Under the pieces are notes generated by a model. That model was not told the DNA's origin. It saw nothing but the letters and a program-made list of their open reading frames with translations, and did no database searches. Positions 1-9,025 of a DNA stretch of 10,868 nt are shown one piece after another. The position numbers were made by a program, and so were the translations under genes. The first letter of the stretch is position 1. Every line of letters begins with the position of its first letter. Origin of the DNA: Larix sibirica (lineage: Eukaryota; Streptophyta; Pinopsida; Pinales; Pinaceae); contig NWUY0300049286.1 of assembly GCA_004151065.3 (NCBI GenBank), positions 1 to 10,868 of the forward strand, read 5' to 3'.

Positions 1-735
1 AGATTTATACACTATTCTTTTTATATCTATATATATTATCACAATCATAAACATAATGTTATTAAACTAGTTGATATTTTCTCTTTAAGAAAACGATAAT
101 CGATGGTAGCCATGATTTCAGGAGAACTAAATGCCTTATAGCAAGATGATTGGTTTATAGACATGGTAGGCAACTGTTTTCCATAAGTTAAAAGAGGGCG
201 TTGAATCCTTGTTGGATTCATAATCGATACCATCCATGTTCTATACTATAAATATTAATTGCATCGATTTTGTTTTTAGTTATATTTATATGCCAGATAT
301 GTGACGCATGGATTATAATTACCTATGCTATGGAAAGTAAGATGGTAGTGTTGTCAAAAATCACGTGTTTCTAAAGAACTCGCATCGAGCCACTTGGTGA
401 ACTTAACACTACTGAAATGTTAAATTTTTATAATTTCCATAATAATATGATTAGGACATAAAGACCCTCAAGATCTTTATAAGTTGTATAAAGGTTATAA
501 AATATGAGGGTAAAGTGAAAAAAATATGTATGAACTAAATTTCATTTTACTCTATATATGGGATGGTTTGAAACCTTTTTAGGTAATTATAAGTGTGGAT
601 ATTTGTTTTTATAAATATATTGTAATATATATATAGGGGGGGAAGAGAAAAAAAATGTGCTATACATTTTGGTAATTTCAAGATAGACGAGTTGTAGTTA
701 AAAAAAACAAAATATTTAGCGAATTTATGGGGTTG
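1..735. other. AT-rich non-coding flank
   Basis: No reading frame here resembles a protein I know. The only open stretch of any length (minus strand, about 45-233) has no recognisable motif and looks like chance. This is where the ORF2 (endonuclease and reverse transcriptase) of the LINE relic at 736-2541 should begin, because that relic reads leftwards. I see no endonuclease or RT motif in any frame. Confidence 0.6.
624..655. repeat. Simple-sequence patch: AT repeat, G run, A-rich run
   Basis: A short alternating AT tract (624-635) is followed directly by seven G (636-642) and then an A-rich stretch (643-655). This is low-complexity DNA and no function is implied. It lies 80 bases beyond the end of the recognisable LINE ORF1 frame. 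It does not form a convincing poly(A) tail for a minus-strand LINE, which would appear as a T run on the plus strand. Confidence 0.7.
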
Positions 736-1200
736 TTACAAATCACCAAAAGAGGGTTGAGGGCTTCTGAGAACCATATGGTTGAAATTCTGCGACTCTA
801 GCAGAGGATGCGAAAAACTGCCAATCAAACCCTCTTTGGTTGGACATGGGATTTTCTCTGTGGATTTCCTGCGCCAATGCCTATTCTTGGCAGTTAGTTT
901 GCATTCTTTCACTAGATTCCCAGTTGAATGGCATCTATTACATCTAAACGGGATACTAGAATAATCCAGTGATTGAGTGAAGGAACACTCTCCAACCTTG
1001 ATGATCGATGTCTCCCAAAGGCCATCTCTAAGGTCAATCTCCACCATGACCCTAGCTACTGTCATAATCCCCGTCGATAAGAAATTGAGGTCTGCCTCCA
1101 TATAAGTCACGAGGAGGGATCCAATCTTACTAAGAATATCTCCGGTCCAGAACTTTAGCAACAACCCTTGTATTCTGAACCAAATGGGTTTTCTGTATGC
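736..1200 (-). pseudogene. LINE ORF1 module B: second DUF4283 half + CCHC knuckle
   Basis: An uninterrupted minus-strand frame of 154 codons runs from 1200 to the stop at 738-736; the upstream stop is at 1206-1204. It reads PIWFRIQGLLLKFW, DILSKIGSLL, TVARVMVEIDL, SFTQSLDYSSIPFRCNRC and then a basic tail (NRHWRRK). This is a second copy of the segment in module A: from the first Trp (W of WFR, 1182) to the first knuckle Cys (942) both have exactly 80 codons. The knuckle at 942-901 has Cys, two residues, Cys, four residues, then Asn where His is expected, four residues, Cys. One metal ligand is therefore lost. It may be part of the same ORF1 or a fragment of a different LINE family; the sequence alone does not decide. 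Confidence 0.75.
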
Positions 1201-1310
1201 CCTTTATTTTGATCAACTTCGTTATCCAAAGAGGAAGGGTTGAAAGGATGCCAGCTTTTGTTTTTGGGGGGTTGGCATTTTTTCTTATTTGATTGCTTCC
1301 TGGAGAGAGG

Positions 1311-1669
1311 ACATATTCTTGAAGATGTCTCGATTGATAGCAAAATCGACACCTGAAAGTCGGTTTTTTATAGTCTAAGCTCTGTGAGTGATGGAAGTTT
1401 CCATGCTGCAATAGTATTATGTCAGGAATCCCGTTACTTAGATCAAATTCTACACATATACAAGCATATGTGAATTAGCCCTACTGCATGCATAGGCTGT
1501 CCTTCTTTACGAACCTTCCCAAAGCATTTCCAATATCTTCTAACACTGAATGGGGCCAAAAGGGGAGAGGGAGATTTGGGAGGCGAACCCATACTGACAT
1601 TTTGGATATTATCAAGGTAGTAGGATCAAATTCCAGGAACCATGGGGTGATAAATAGGCTAGCTATACC
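1311..1669 (-). pseudogene. LINE ORF1 module A: DUF4283 C-terminal half + CCHC zinc knuckle
   Basis: The frame read from 1669 gives SLFITPWFLEFDPTT and then WVRLPNLPLPFW, IGNALGRFVK, CVEFDLSNGIP and SLDYKKPTFRCRFC. This is the standard order of a DUF4283 segment leading into a zf-CCHC_4 knuckle, expected to bind nucleic acid. Two in-frame stops sit close together at 1483-1481 and 1477-1475. The knuckle has Cys, two residues, Cys, four residues and His in frame. The last Cys is present only one base out of frame (TGT at 1313-1311), where the Lys-rich linker frame takes over, so a single-base indel lies just before it. The frame differs from the N-terminal part (1855-2541), so another indel lies between about 1770 and 1670. 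Confidence 0.8.
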
Positions 1670-1854
1670 CTAGGATCACATCCCATCCTCAATTTTTTTA
1701 TGATAATTTGGCTAAGAAAAAAATTAAACTATAAAGAATCCTTTTGAGGATAAATAGTATCACAGTTCATGGTCTAGTTTAAGTGGATCCACTCGTCCAA
1801 GTCCTCCATCCGGGGCCATAAGCCATTAAACCTGCAAATAAATGTTTTTGATTT

Positions 1855-2541
1855 TCAAGATGAGAATATATTATTTACCTCCACATTTTTAATCTCTAGC
1901 TTTGGTACTTCAACGAGCTTTTCAACAATATATGGGTTGGGTTCTTGTACTGTTGTGGCAGTTTCCTTTGAGCTCATTGCATCCTTATATGAAACTGGTT
2001 TAGAGACTGGAGTTGGTCCATTACCCGCTATCCCACCTCGCAGTTGCATAACTAGAATTAAAGTTGAATCCATCGATATTTTATATGTAGAGAGAGTTTG
2101 ATGATCCTCTAGCTGTTTATTCTCATAGAGGAGACTTTACTATTTTTCAGGAATCCCTCACTTGAATCGAAGTTTCATTTTGAGGGAAAAAATATTATAA
2201 GGAGGGTATACCATTGTGGAGATGGATTTCCCCGAAACGTCCTTCACAAATATTTGAGTAGCCTATTCATTGGTGTGGCTAGAAGAGACTAGAGAATTTG
2301 GTGGAGGGGATACCACTAATGAAACCCCTGGCGCAAGAGATTGCTCTGACCTCCATAAACCCCTCTTGAGGAGCTCCATAGCAAAACGATTCGATGGGAA
2401 TTTCAAAAGCCCATGGTAAAAGAAAAAAGTGGTTTCCCACTGCAAAGACAAAGAATCTCTCGAATCACGAATCCCTTTGAGGGAAGAAAGATCTGGCTGG
2501 AAAGTCTCTGAGGGAGAGCCAAGCCTCCTCCTCTAGATCAT
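1855..2541 (-). pseudogene. N-terminal part of LINE ORF1, broken
   Basis: One minus-strand frame runs from an ATG at 2541-2539 to the stop at 1857-1855 and then continues in the same frame to 1777. In-frame stops lie at 2535-2533 (codon 3), 2265-2263, 2160-2158, 2142-2137 (two in a row) and 1857-1855. The start is Arg-rich (RRRLGSPSE) and is followed by a Ser/Pro-rich stretch near 2300. A second piece (2073-1858) contains KPVSYKDAM, a phrase common just before the DUF4283 region of plant LINE ORF1 proteins. The continuation after 1855 (CRFNGLWP, then a stop at 1776-1774) joins it to the DUF4283 region. The N-terminal third is less diagnostic than the modules downstream. The exact start is inferred from the Arg-rich opening and the frame continuity. 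Confidence 0.5.
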
Positions 2542-3052
2542 TCCTCTCCCTTCCTAAACTGAAGAGTCAATCCCTAGAAGCAGCTTCGATCATGAGTGAT
2601 AATCACATATTGGTTCCTTGCATCTCTAGTGTTTCGTTGTAGATCCCTCATAATTATATTCAATCTTCCGACAATAACCTTGATTCACTTATTCCGAAGA
2701 GTAGCGTATTCTCAAACTAGGTAAGTTCCATGATACCCCCAAAACATTATTATTTTGATTTAATATTGTGACAATTATTTTTATGTAAGAGTTATTTAAA
2801 ACTAAAAAAAACACAAAGTGGCACTTTGGACAACAAACTTTTTTTTATTATTAAATAAAAGAAAATGGAACTTGGAGAGGTCACCTAAATAAGGGGACAC
2901 CACCATGGCATAAATAACATGTGTAAGAAAGCAAGAGAGACCTTTACCAATCAAATCCAATCTAAAAATCAACAATAATAAAAGATCTTAAACCATAGGG
3001 ATTTATGGATTGATTGGAGATTTGATTGGAATGGCACAAGACCTGGGCAAAA
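2542..3052. other. Non-coding interval, no gene seen
   Basis: This is the region upstream of the LINE ORF1 start, where a LINE 5' UTR would sit. It is AT-rich with T and A runs (2820-2870) and no protein-like frame on either strand. No target-site duplication matching the left side of the LINE relic was found by eye. Confidence 0.5.
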
Positions 3053-3063
3053 CTATATATAAT
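3053..3063 (+). promoter_or_regulatory. TATA-box-like site
   Basis: The plus strand reads ctatatataat, close to the plant TATA consensus, about 90 bases before the ATG at 3154 of the putative hydrolase exon. The spacing suits a transcription start near 3085-3095. In AT-rich DNA such matches are common by chance, so support comes mainly from the position in front of a plausible exon. Confidence 0.25.
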
Positions 3064-3153
3064 AATGCACTAAGATAGCATGGGACGCCATGTTGTGCAT
3101 GGAGGAATGACATTGAATGTTCTCTTGTTTCATAAGTTCATCATTTGTTTATT

Positions 3154-3310
3154 ATGGACTCTCAGAGAGAGTGTCACATGGAAGCATTTGCTTGCGTTCT
3201 AGTGCATGGTGGTGATCCATCTCGGGGGTGGAGTTGGGAAAACAGTTGAGTTTCTCTCTTCCATGGTTGGAAGGAGGTGGTTCTCCAAGTTGTCGTTTGC
3301 ATTGTTTCAA
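3154..3310 (+). pseudogene. Possible first exon of an alpha/beta-hydrolase (methylesterase / hydroxynitrile-lyase-like), broken
   Basis: From the ATG at 3154 the frame runs 31 codons to a TGA at 3247-3249. It contains ACVLVHGGDPS and then GWSWE. Plant methylesterase and hydroxynitrile-lyase proteins begin almost exactly this way: a hydrophobic strand ending in LVHG (the HG contributes to the oxyanion hole), followed by a Gly/His stretch and a W-x-W pair. Family members then continue with a helix of the type K..EFL. Such a segment (KTVEFLSSM) appears here in the frame one base away, starting at 3239, so a one-base indel seems to have broken the exon. A perfect plant splice donor, gtaagt, lies at 3311-3316, giving an exon of about 157 bp. 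The catalytic Ser and His would be in later exons, which I could not find. The match is short, so a chance resemblance remains possible. Confidence 0.35.
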
Positions 3311-4850
3311 GTAAGTATTTTATTCCTTGATCGTCTTAAGAATTATTAACTACAGTAGCTTAGTTGTCTATACAAGTTTTGTGTTTGTTACAACCAGGAA
3401 AGTGCAGAGTTCTTTTTATCTTCAGTCACGAGGTATTTGGTTCTTTCACTTGACATCTTGTAAAACATTTTTGTAACTTTTGATTGCTAAAAGGAATTTG
3501 AACCCATGTGAAAGAAATTCAGGTGATTAAACAACCGATTAAACTATTAATTATAATGCTTCTTTCAACATATTATTATGTTTTTGTTGATCAATGGTTG
3601 AACATTAAACCTTATTTAGTACTATATGGTAATACTAACCTATTAAGAATTCAAAATTTAATTATCGGAAATTCATCAAAACATGCACTAATTTAACCCA
3701 AGAAACTTGCAATAGTTCTAATTTGTAGAAATTCTCATTTTTAGAATCCCCATGACCCTACTTGAAGCAACAAATATTCATAATGAGATTGTCAGGGTTC
3801 ATCAGCTTTATCTCCAATTATTTTTTCTCGAAGATCTTCTTAACTTTCTTCACTTCCTCCCTTTTAGGGAAACCTTGAAGCAAGAAGCACTTTTCTCAAA
3901 TATGACTCTTTGTTGAGCATAAATCTTGGGCTTTGGGACCTCCCCATCTAGATGTGATTCGTGGAGATGAGGAGAAGGGATTTATGATCCCACTATTGCA
4001 GGACATGGAGCCCGCGGGTCCTAGATCGCCATGGATTTCATGCATTTAGGGGGTAAAATATTTGTGGGACTCGTCCCTTTGTGCTCTCTCTTTGGCCTCA
4101 AAATAGAGTCTGGGCATTCAGTGCATCCATAACTTGGAGCTAAGGAAAGCTTTTAATAAAACTATTGATGCAGCCACAAACCTAACTGTCATAATGGTGC
4201 ACTTAAAAAATGCAATACTAAAGTCCCAGGTGTATATTCAAATAGGATACTGTAAAGTGTATAGATTTTAATAAGGCATGGTGGTTGTAAAGATGTAAAT
4301 AGGTATTTAAATAAGGAAATTGAGTGTAGCAAAATATTGATGATTAAGTAAGGAATCGTATTGATGAATCACTAAAAAAAGGAACTTTCCTTGTTTTAAC
4401 ATTCAACCTGCTGGAGGAGTGATGAAAGTACCCAACCATATCCCATGTGACAACCCGAGCCCATGTGACCTAGCCTGACGTTTCCTCAGTTTCCTTCACC
4501 CTGATTCATTGCCTAATGCATGACCAATTAGAACCTGAATTAACAATAATTTCCATATGCAAAACATTTTGAGTTTGATTGTTAATCATTTTCCACCCCA
4601 TGAACACATTGTTTTAGTCTTCTTCATTGGTGGTGTATTATTCATCTTGTTCAAAGGCTATGTCTAGTTTGATTTTTTATTCTTCAATGTAATCATCATG
4701 GATGATAATTCATTGTTCATCTTGATTTTTGATGGTGGCATAAAAAATATTCTTCCTTCAATTCACCTCTTTCCTAGTTATACCATTTTATCTATATAAA
4801 AATGGTGAGTTTCGTTACGGGTCACAATAAATTAGCTCGGGAATAATGAT
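3311..4850. other. Non-coding interval with weak coding relics
   Basis: Nothing here is a supported gene. At 3398-3463 (plus), directly after a pyrimidine-rich stretch and an AG, one short frame reads SAEFFLSSVTRYLVLSLDIL. It could be a decayed second exon of the hydrolase-like relic or chance. At about 3751-3900 (minus) a frame reads KCFLLQGFPKREEVKKVKKI with a single stop, then LEIKLMNPDNL; I do not recognise it. The rest is AT-rich without motifs. Confidence 0.45.
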
Positions 4851-6578
4851 TTCAAGACATAGAGGTAAGCCTTGGTGTCCTTCTCCTCAACCCATTCCTT
4901 AGTAAAACTTTCACCACTCCATATATGTGGTCACTTGTACAACCTTTCCTTCTTATTGTTTGTGAAGTGCTTGTTAATAATGGTGACCTGATGGCATACT
5001 TATTTGATGGAAATTTTGTTGTGTACAAGTTTCCATAGGTCCATTGGTTGTTTAATAAAAAATTGAAACCCAAGTGTAGCTACACTCAACCATCTCAAAC
5101 TAGTTACTCATTTCTTCATGATCCTTTCTACACGAGCCTTGAACCTTTTGATTGTATATTTGTATGGTCTGTTGATCCGGAGATCTTTGCATTCTAGACT
5201 TATCATGGATTGATTTTAAAGAGCATGAAAATATATGAAATTGTGCACAATAATGAAAAGTACCAAATTGGAAGAACACACCGTAAACACATGAGAACAA
5301 AAATTTGATAACGGAGTTCATCCAATGTGGACTATGTCTCTAGGCCTGCTTCTGCAATGGGAAGGCCTCTCTATAATCTTAACAAATTCCAGGCAAATAC
5401 ATGGCAATAATACATGAATACCTCAATGGTTGGATATGGAGAGAATCCGCTACTTGGATCCACAAACTAACTAGACCATCAACTCTAGATTGCAAAGACA
5501 ATGAAAATCGACGACAAATATGCCCATCTTAGTTTTACATGAGTCACAACAATCATTTCCTCTATTTACACATAAAGTAGGCTACATCGAGGACTTATGC
5601 CAATAGCATTTGTATCTCCAAGACAAAAAATATCCCAATCGATCCGCAAGAAGAATTATCTAACTCCACAAATCCTCTCCAAATTTATCCTCCTTACAAG
5701 TCGAATACATGGCCTTATATAGTTTGGGAGCACCCATAGTGGCATGTTTCACATGGGTCATTTGTTGGCTCATTCATTGGACCCATAGTATTTGGATACA
5801 ACTTATATTTACAAATAGAATGTTGGTTTTANCAAGTTTTTTATCTTCTAATTCACCTTGCAAGTCTTTGTTCTTGAGTTTCAAACTCATGAACAATGCT
5901 CGTCTAAAATACATTTATGAAGATCCTTTGATTCATTCAACAAAATGAAAGACAGAAAATTGGAAGGAAGCATCATAACATGCTTGATATTTTATTACAT
6001 CATCTAATGGAAAATTGCATCAGTCCTGATTATACAATAAAATGAACAACCATTCTTTAGATTACAATAACGAGCACCAAGAGCAACTATAGAATCTTTG
6101 TCTTGGGCCTATTGTTTTTCCTTAAAAAAACTAGGCTTTAGATAGTGTTTACATAGAGAAAGGAGAATGATATGAAGAAAAAGAATGATAACAAGGTTGC
6201 AGATCCCATTAAACTCGGTCCTAGGCAAATTTTGGCAGCCTCACTGTATGGAAAATATCAATCCTTGTTCTAAATTGGAGGCCCCGTTTTATAAACCATT
6301 TTCTCTCTTAGAGTGGTAGTTGGCTCCATAACTATCATGTCGTAGGTCTCTTTAGACAAATAAAACAACCTAGTACTAAGAATTAATGGGAATTGATGAC
6401 TCGGGCTAAGGAAATACCTCAAAAATGGTTGATTATCACTTTCATTCCACATGTCTTTAATTCCCCTTCATGTGTAGTAGTTGTAGTTGAATAAATTATT
6501 TTTATTATTATCTCTACCACTCCCTCTTCATTATTACATGCAAGGATAATGGAGAATGACCCTTCTCAATCATCATTT
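4851..6578. other. Non-coding interval, no gene seen
   Basis: Several short open frames exist on both strands (for example minus 4852-5073 and 5100-5321, plus 5709-5948), but none carries a motif I can name. Adjacent frames show no homology that would suggest a frameshifted gene. An ambiguous base lies at 5832. The composition is AT-rich and repeat-like, and old transposon sequence decayed beyond recognition is a reasonable inference. Confidence 0.5.
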
Positions 6579-6916
6579 CCTTGTCCTTCATGATCTCTCC
6601 ACTCTACGAGGAAGGGGTTGCAAAGTTCCCAACTAGCCAAGATGAGGGGTAACAATATGCTCATCAAGTCAGCCCTACATGGTCATCCCTACATGCTGAG
6701 GAGTAACAATATGCTCATTAAGATGCCATGTCATCACCAACTCAAAGTCCTTGTCCTTCTTGATCTCTCCACTCTACGAGGAAGGGGTTGCAAAGTTCCC
6801 AACTAGTCAAGATGAGGGGTAACAATATGATCATTAAGATGCTCATCAAGTCATCCCTACATGCTGAGGGGTAACAATATGCTCATTAAGATGCCATGTC
6901 ATCAGCAACTCAAAGT
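6579..6916. repeat. Two-copy tandem repeat, about 170 bp per unit
   Basis: Unit 1 is 6579-6748 (170 bp) and unit 2 is 6749-6916 (168 bp), joined head to tail. The first 80 bases differ at only three positions and the last 50 or so at two. The middle 35 bases are rearranged between shorter sub-repeats. Each unit holds two copies of a core beginning taacaatatg (starting at 6650, 6704, 6820 and 6872). Unit 1 also has a tandem 14-15 base duplication ending in ccctacatg. The short plus-strand open frame across the repeat (6618-6806) has no recognisable domain and is probably incidental. The high identity between units means this duplication is much younger than the decayed relics around it. Confidence 0.9.
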
Positions 6917-8305
6917 CTCAAACCCAACCAATACATAATGCAACCAATAAAGTATTGTTACAAGAACAGCAATAAAGAGATCAGCATCAGTAATCAAATG
7001 AGAGTGAACAGCAGCCTTAATCTTCATTAACAATATTAATTACATCAAGGGACAAGACTGGCATGCACGCCTCTCAGAAAAGTCCTCTAACCTCCAAACA
7101 GTCCACAAGAAATGTGTAACTGATCTGAAAGTAGAGAGATGTACCAGCAGAATTTGATATGGCAGCCATAGCATTGATATAATTTAATCCCCTGACAAAG
7201 ATAACATAATTCACGAACACTTTCCTCCCTCGTAACCTGCAAACTCACAATATAATTGGACTTGCTGGGGAGATTCTCTCCACTTAAACTTCTGATTTGC
7301 AAGTGACTGCTTATCCTTTTATAGACTTTTCTCCGCAACTAATTTTAAGATAAATAACAGTGGTTTCTAGATCCACTATTTTTTCCAAGAAATAATAATA
7401 AAGTATTAACTACTTTTAGATCCATACTTCAAGGAATACATAACCATTAGAAGTTTCCTAAAGAGCTGGGCGCTTCTCCAAATATGGTCGTTGACCTTGT
7501 CGAGGGCGGTTTGATTCCATAAGTCACCTCACATGCTGGGCGTTTTTCATAAATATGTGACAGGATCCATGTCTTTACCTTGAAAGCGGCCTTGGATAAT
7601 CCTCTAAAGCGCTCCTTCAATTGTGCCACACTCCCATCGTTAAATGCTTGGACATGTGATATGGCCTTGGTGGATGTGCTAACATGTCCTCAGAAAGTGG
7701 ATCTAGATGTCCAAATCAAGGGAGCGCTCAACAAAGTGAACAATTAGTCCTTGGGATGATGGCATAAAGCCAAGTGTCTCACTTCAAGTAAGGGCATTCC
7801 TCCAATAAGCTCACCTTCCGGTACCAAGATAATGGAGCACTAGTCATAATCTGGATCTCCTAAAGTTTTCATAGAACAATGTGCAAGAGATCCACAAAAA
7901 CAGGCTTGGTATTGGGGCGTCCACCTCAATACATCTTGACCTCCCCTTGTCTTTGACCATGTCGAGGGGTTCTGCAGCTACCATTTGTCCTCATCATGTA
8001 TCATCTCCTTTGACCAGATCCCTTGACGTTTTCCATGCATTGGATACCTCCAAAGGGGAGTGCTCCATCAAACCATGCTAACATAAACAAACCCACTAAA
8101 GGTGGATCGCTTATGGGAATATGTACCAAAAACCAGAGTATGAATTGCTGGCTTAATACTGCCCTGTTCTGTTCTAAGAATATCTGCAAATGCACCTAAA
8201 CTGCCTGGTCAATTACTCTCATAGCTGCACCCTTTATGCATGATCAAATCAAAGATAGTCTGGTCGTAAACTGCTTGGTCGTTCACTCCTTCCATGACTG
8301 CTGTC
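6917..8305. other. Non-coding interval, no gene seen
   Basis: Short open frames on both strands (minus 7087-7338, 7447-7629 and 8001-8195, plus 7881-8081) have no motif I can identify. The stretch 7441-8080 is richer in G and C than its surroundings. It also carries two weak pairs of short direct repeats, each offset by 70 bases (7465/7535 and 8197/8267). Confidence 0.45.
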
Positions 8306-9022
8306 TCACAAGCAAAATCCAATTTCCTGCATATAAGCAGCTTCAATCTGTAGAAGGTGCACAGCAAGATTGAAGCTTCCTCCACAGTTATACATTATAT
8401 CTATTTGTGGCATTGTAGTAGATCCTGTAAGGAGGTCTACTTCTACCTCATGATGTAGCACTATGATTGAAATATTTTCACATTGGACAGTTGGACAGCA
8501 ATGTGTAATCGAAGAGCTTTTTTTTGGCTGCAATTTCTCTGATTTCTCAGATACATATTTGTCTAGTATACACAAATACTTTGAGCCAGATTTGGTAGAC
8601 AACTCAAAGCTACAGGACTTGTATTAGATTTATTTCTTGACAACAACAAATCTGTCTTCTTTTTGATAGCTGGCCCGAATCGCTTCAATGCTGTCATTTG
8701 CTTCACATTTGTTTAAGGCCTTGACCTATTATTACAAGCATAGTCCCCATCTCCAACATAAGTGCTCTGCCAAATCTATTATTTTCTGAACTTGTTCAAC
8801 TGACTCATCAATATCAACCAGCATTCATGTGGACTTCACCAATACAGAGATATCTCCAAGCTTTAGAGACCTTGCTGTAGATGCCGCTGGTGTTGCTCTT
8901 CCTATTGTATCATCATAAGCACATCAAAATGCCCATGCATTTTGCAGGGCAACACTACGTATCTTTTGTAAGTCAGATGCTGACTCTTGCAGATATAAAG
9001 ACAATGTTAAGAATAGACTTGG
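8306..9022 (-). pseudogene. Unidentified decayed protein-like frame
   Basis: One minus-strand frame runs 239 codons from 9022 to the stop at 8308-8306, with only a few clustered stops: 8926-8924, 8827-8825, 8734-8726 (three in a row), 8632-8630 and 8626-8624. Between stops it reads like real protein, for example LQESASDLQKIRSVALQNAW, ARSLKLGDISVLVKST, DESVEQVQKIIDLAE and NDSIEAIRASYQKEDRF. The triple stop may be bypassed by a neighbouring frame (YVGDGDYACNN), suggesting small indels there. The last part, after 8602, is open for 98 codons. The amphipathic charged/hydrophobic pattern suggests a helical soluble protein. I do not recognise a family, see no transposon motif, and assign no function. 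An old host-gene fragment or an unfamiliar transposon protein are both possible, and part of the openness may be chance. Confidence 0.3.
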
Positions 9023-9025
9023 TCA

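Larger units (their letters stand above)
736..2541 (-). mobile_element. Decayed plant LINE ORF1 (non-LTR retrotransposon), ORF2 missing
   Basis: This is about 1.8 kb of broken gag-like ORF1 read right to left. ORF1 proteins of plant LINEs bind element RNA in the cytoplasm and help form the retrotransposition particle. The order seen is an N-terminal low-complexity region (2541-1855), a segment typical of the start of the DUF4283 region (residues TFICRFNGLWP, just after the stop at 1855), module A with a zinc knuckle (1669-1311), a Lys/Pro-rich linker (about 1310-1205), and module B with a second zinc knuckle (1200-736). The frame moves at least three times, and there are stops throughout. No ORF2, target-site duplication or poly(A) tail was found. 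The assignment rests on the WVRLPNLPL-type, VEFDL/VEIDL and SLDY..FRC signatures, which are characteristic of DUF4283 plus zf-CCHC_4 proteins. It cannot encode a working protein. Confidence 0.8.

Noticed and set aside
45-233. Minus-strand open frame of 62 codons at the left edge
   Set aside because: It has no recognisable motif, lies in AT-rich DNA, and shows no continuation in neighbouring frames. Chance opening is the simplest reading.
782-964. Plus-strand open frame
   Set aside because: It is the antisense shadow of LINE module B, whose minus-strand frame has clear motifs.
1488-1673. Plus-strand open frame of 61 codons
   Set aside because: It is antisense to LINE module A, where the minus strand gives the DUF4283 signature.
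3080-3309. P-loop-like GGGVGKT in a plus-strand frame, suggesting an NB-ARC (disease-resistance) gene
   Set aside because: The flanking residues do not match NB-ARC. The same bases read in the adjacent frame give LVHG...GWSWE, a better ordered match to an alpha/beta-hydrolase start. The Gly-rich look is probably a by-product of the frame.
4805-5140. Minus-strand frame with a coding-like flavour (RFKARVERIMKK, then FTKEWVEEKDTKAYLYVLKS)
   Set aside because: It has several stops over about 110 codons and no nameable motif. This is not clearly better than expected by chance.
5709-5948. Plus-strand open frame of 79 codons containing the ambiguous base
   Set aside because: It is hydrophobic and low in complexity, with no conserved motif. 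The unknown base also makes the translation uncertain.
6618-6806. Plus-strand open frame across the tandem repeat
   Set aside because: Its repeated residues simply reflect the DNA repeat, and there is no domain.
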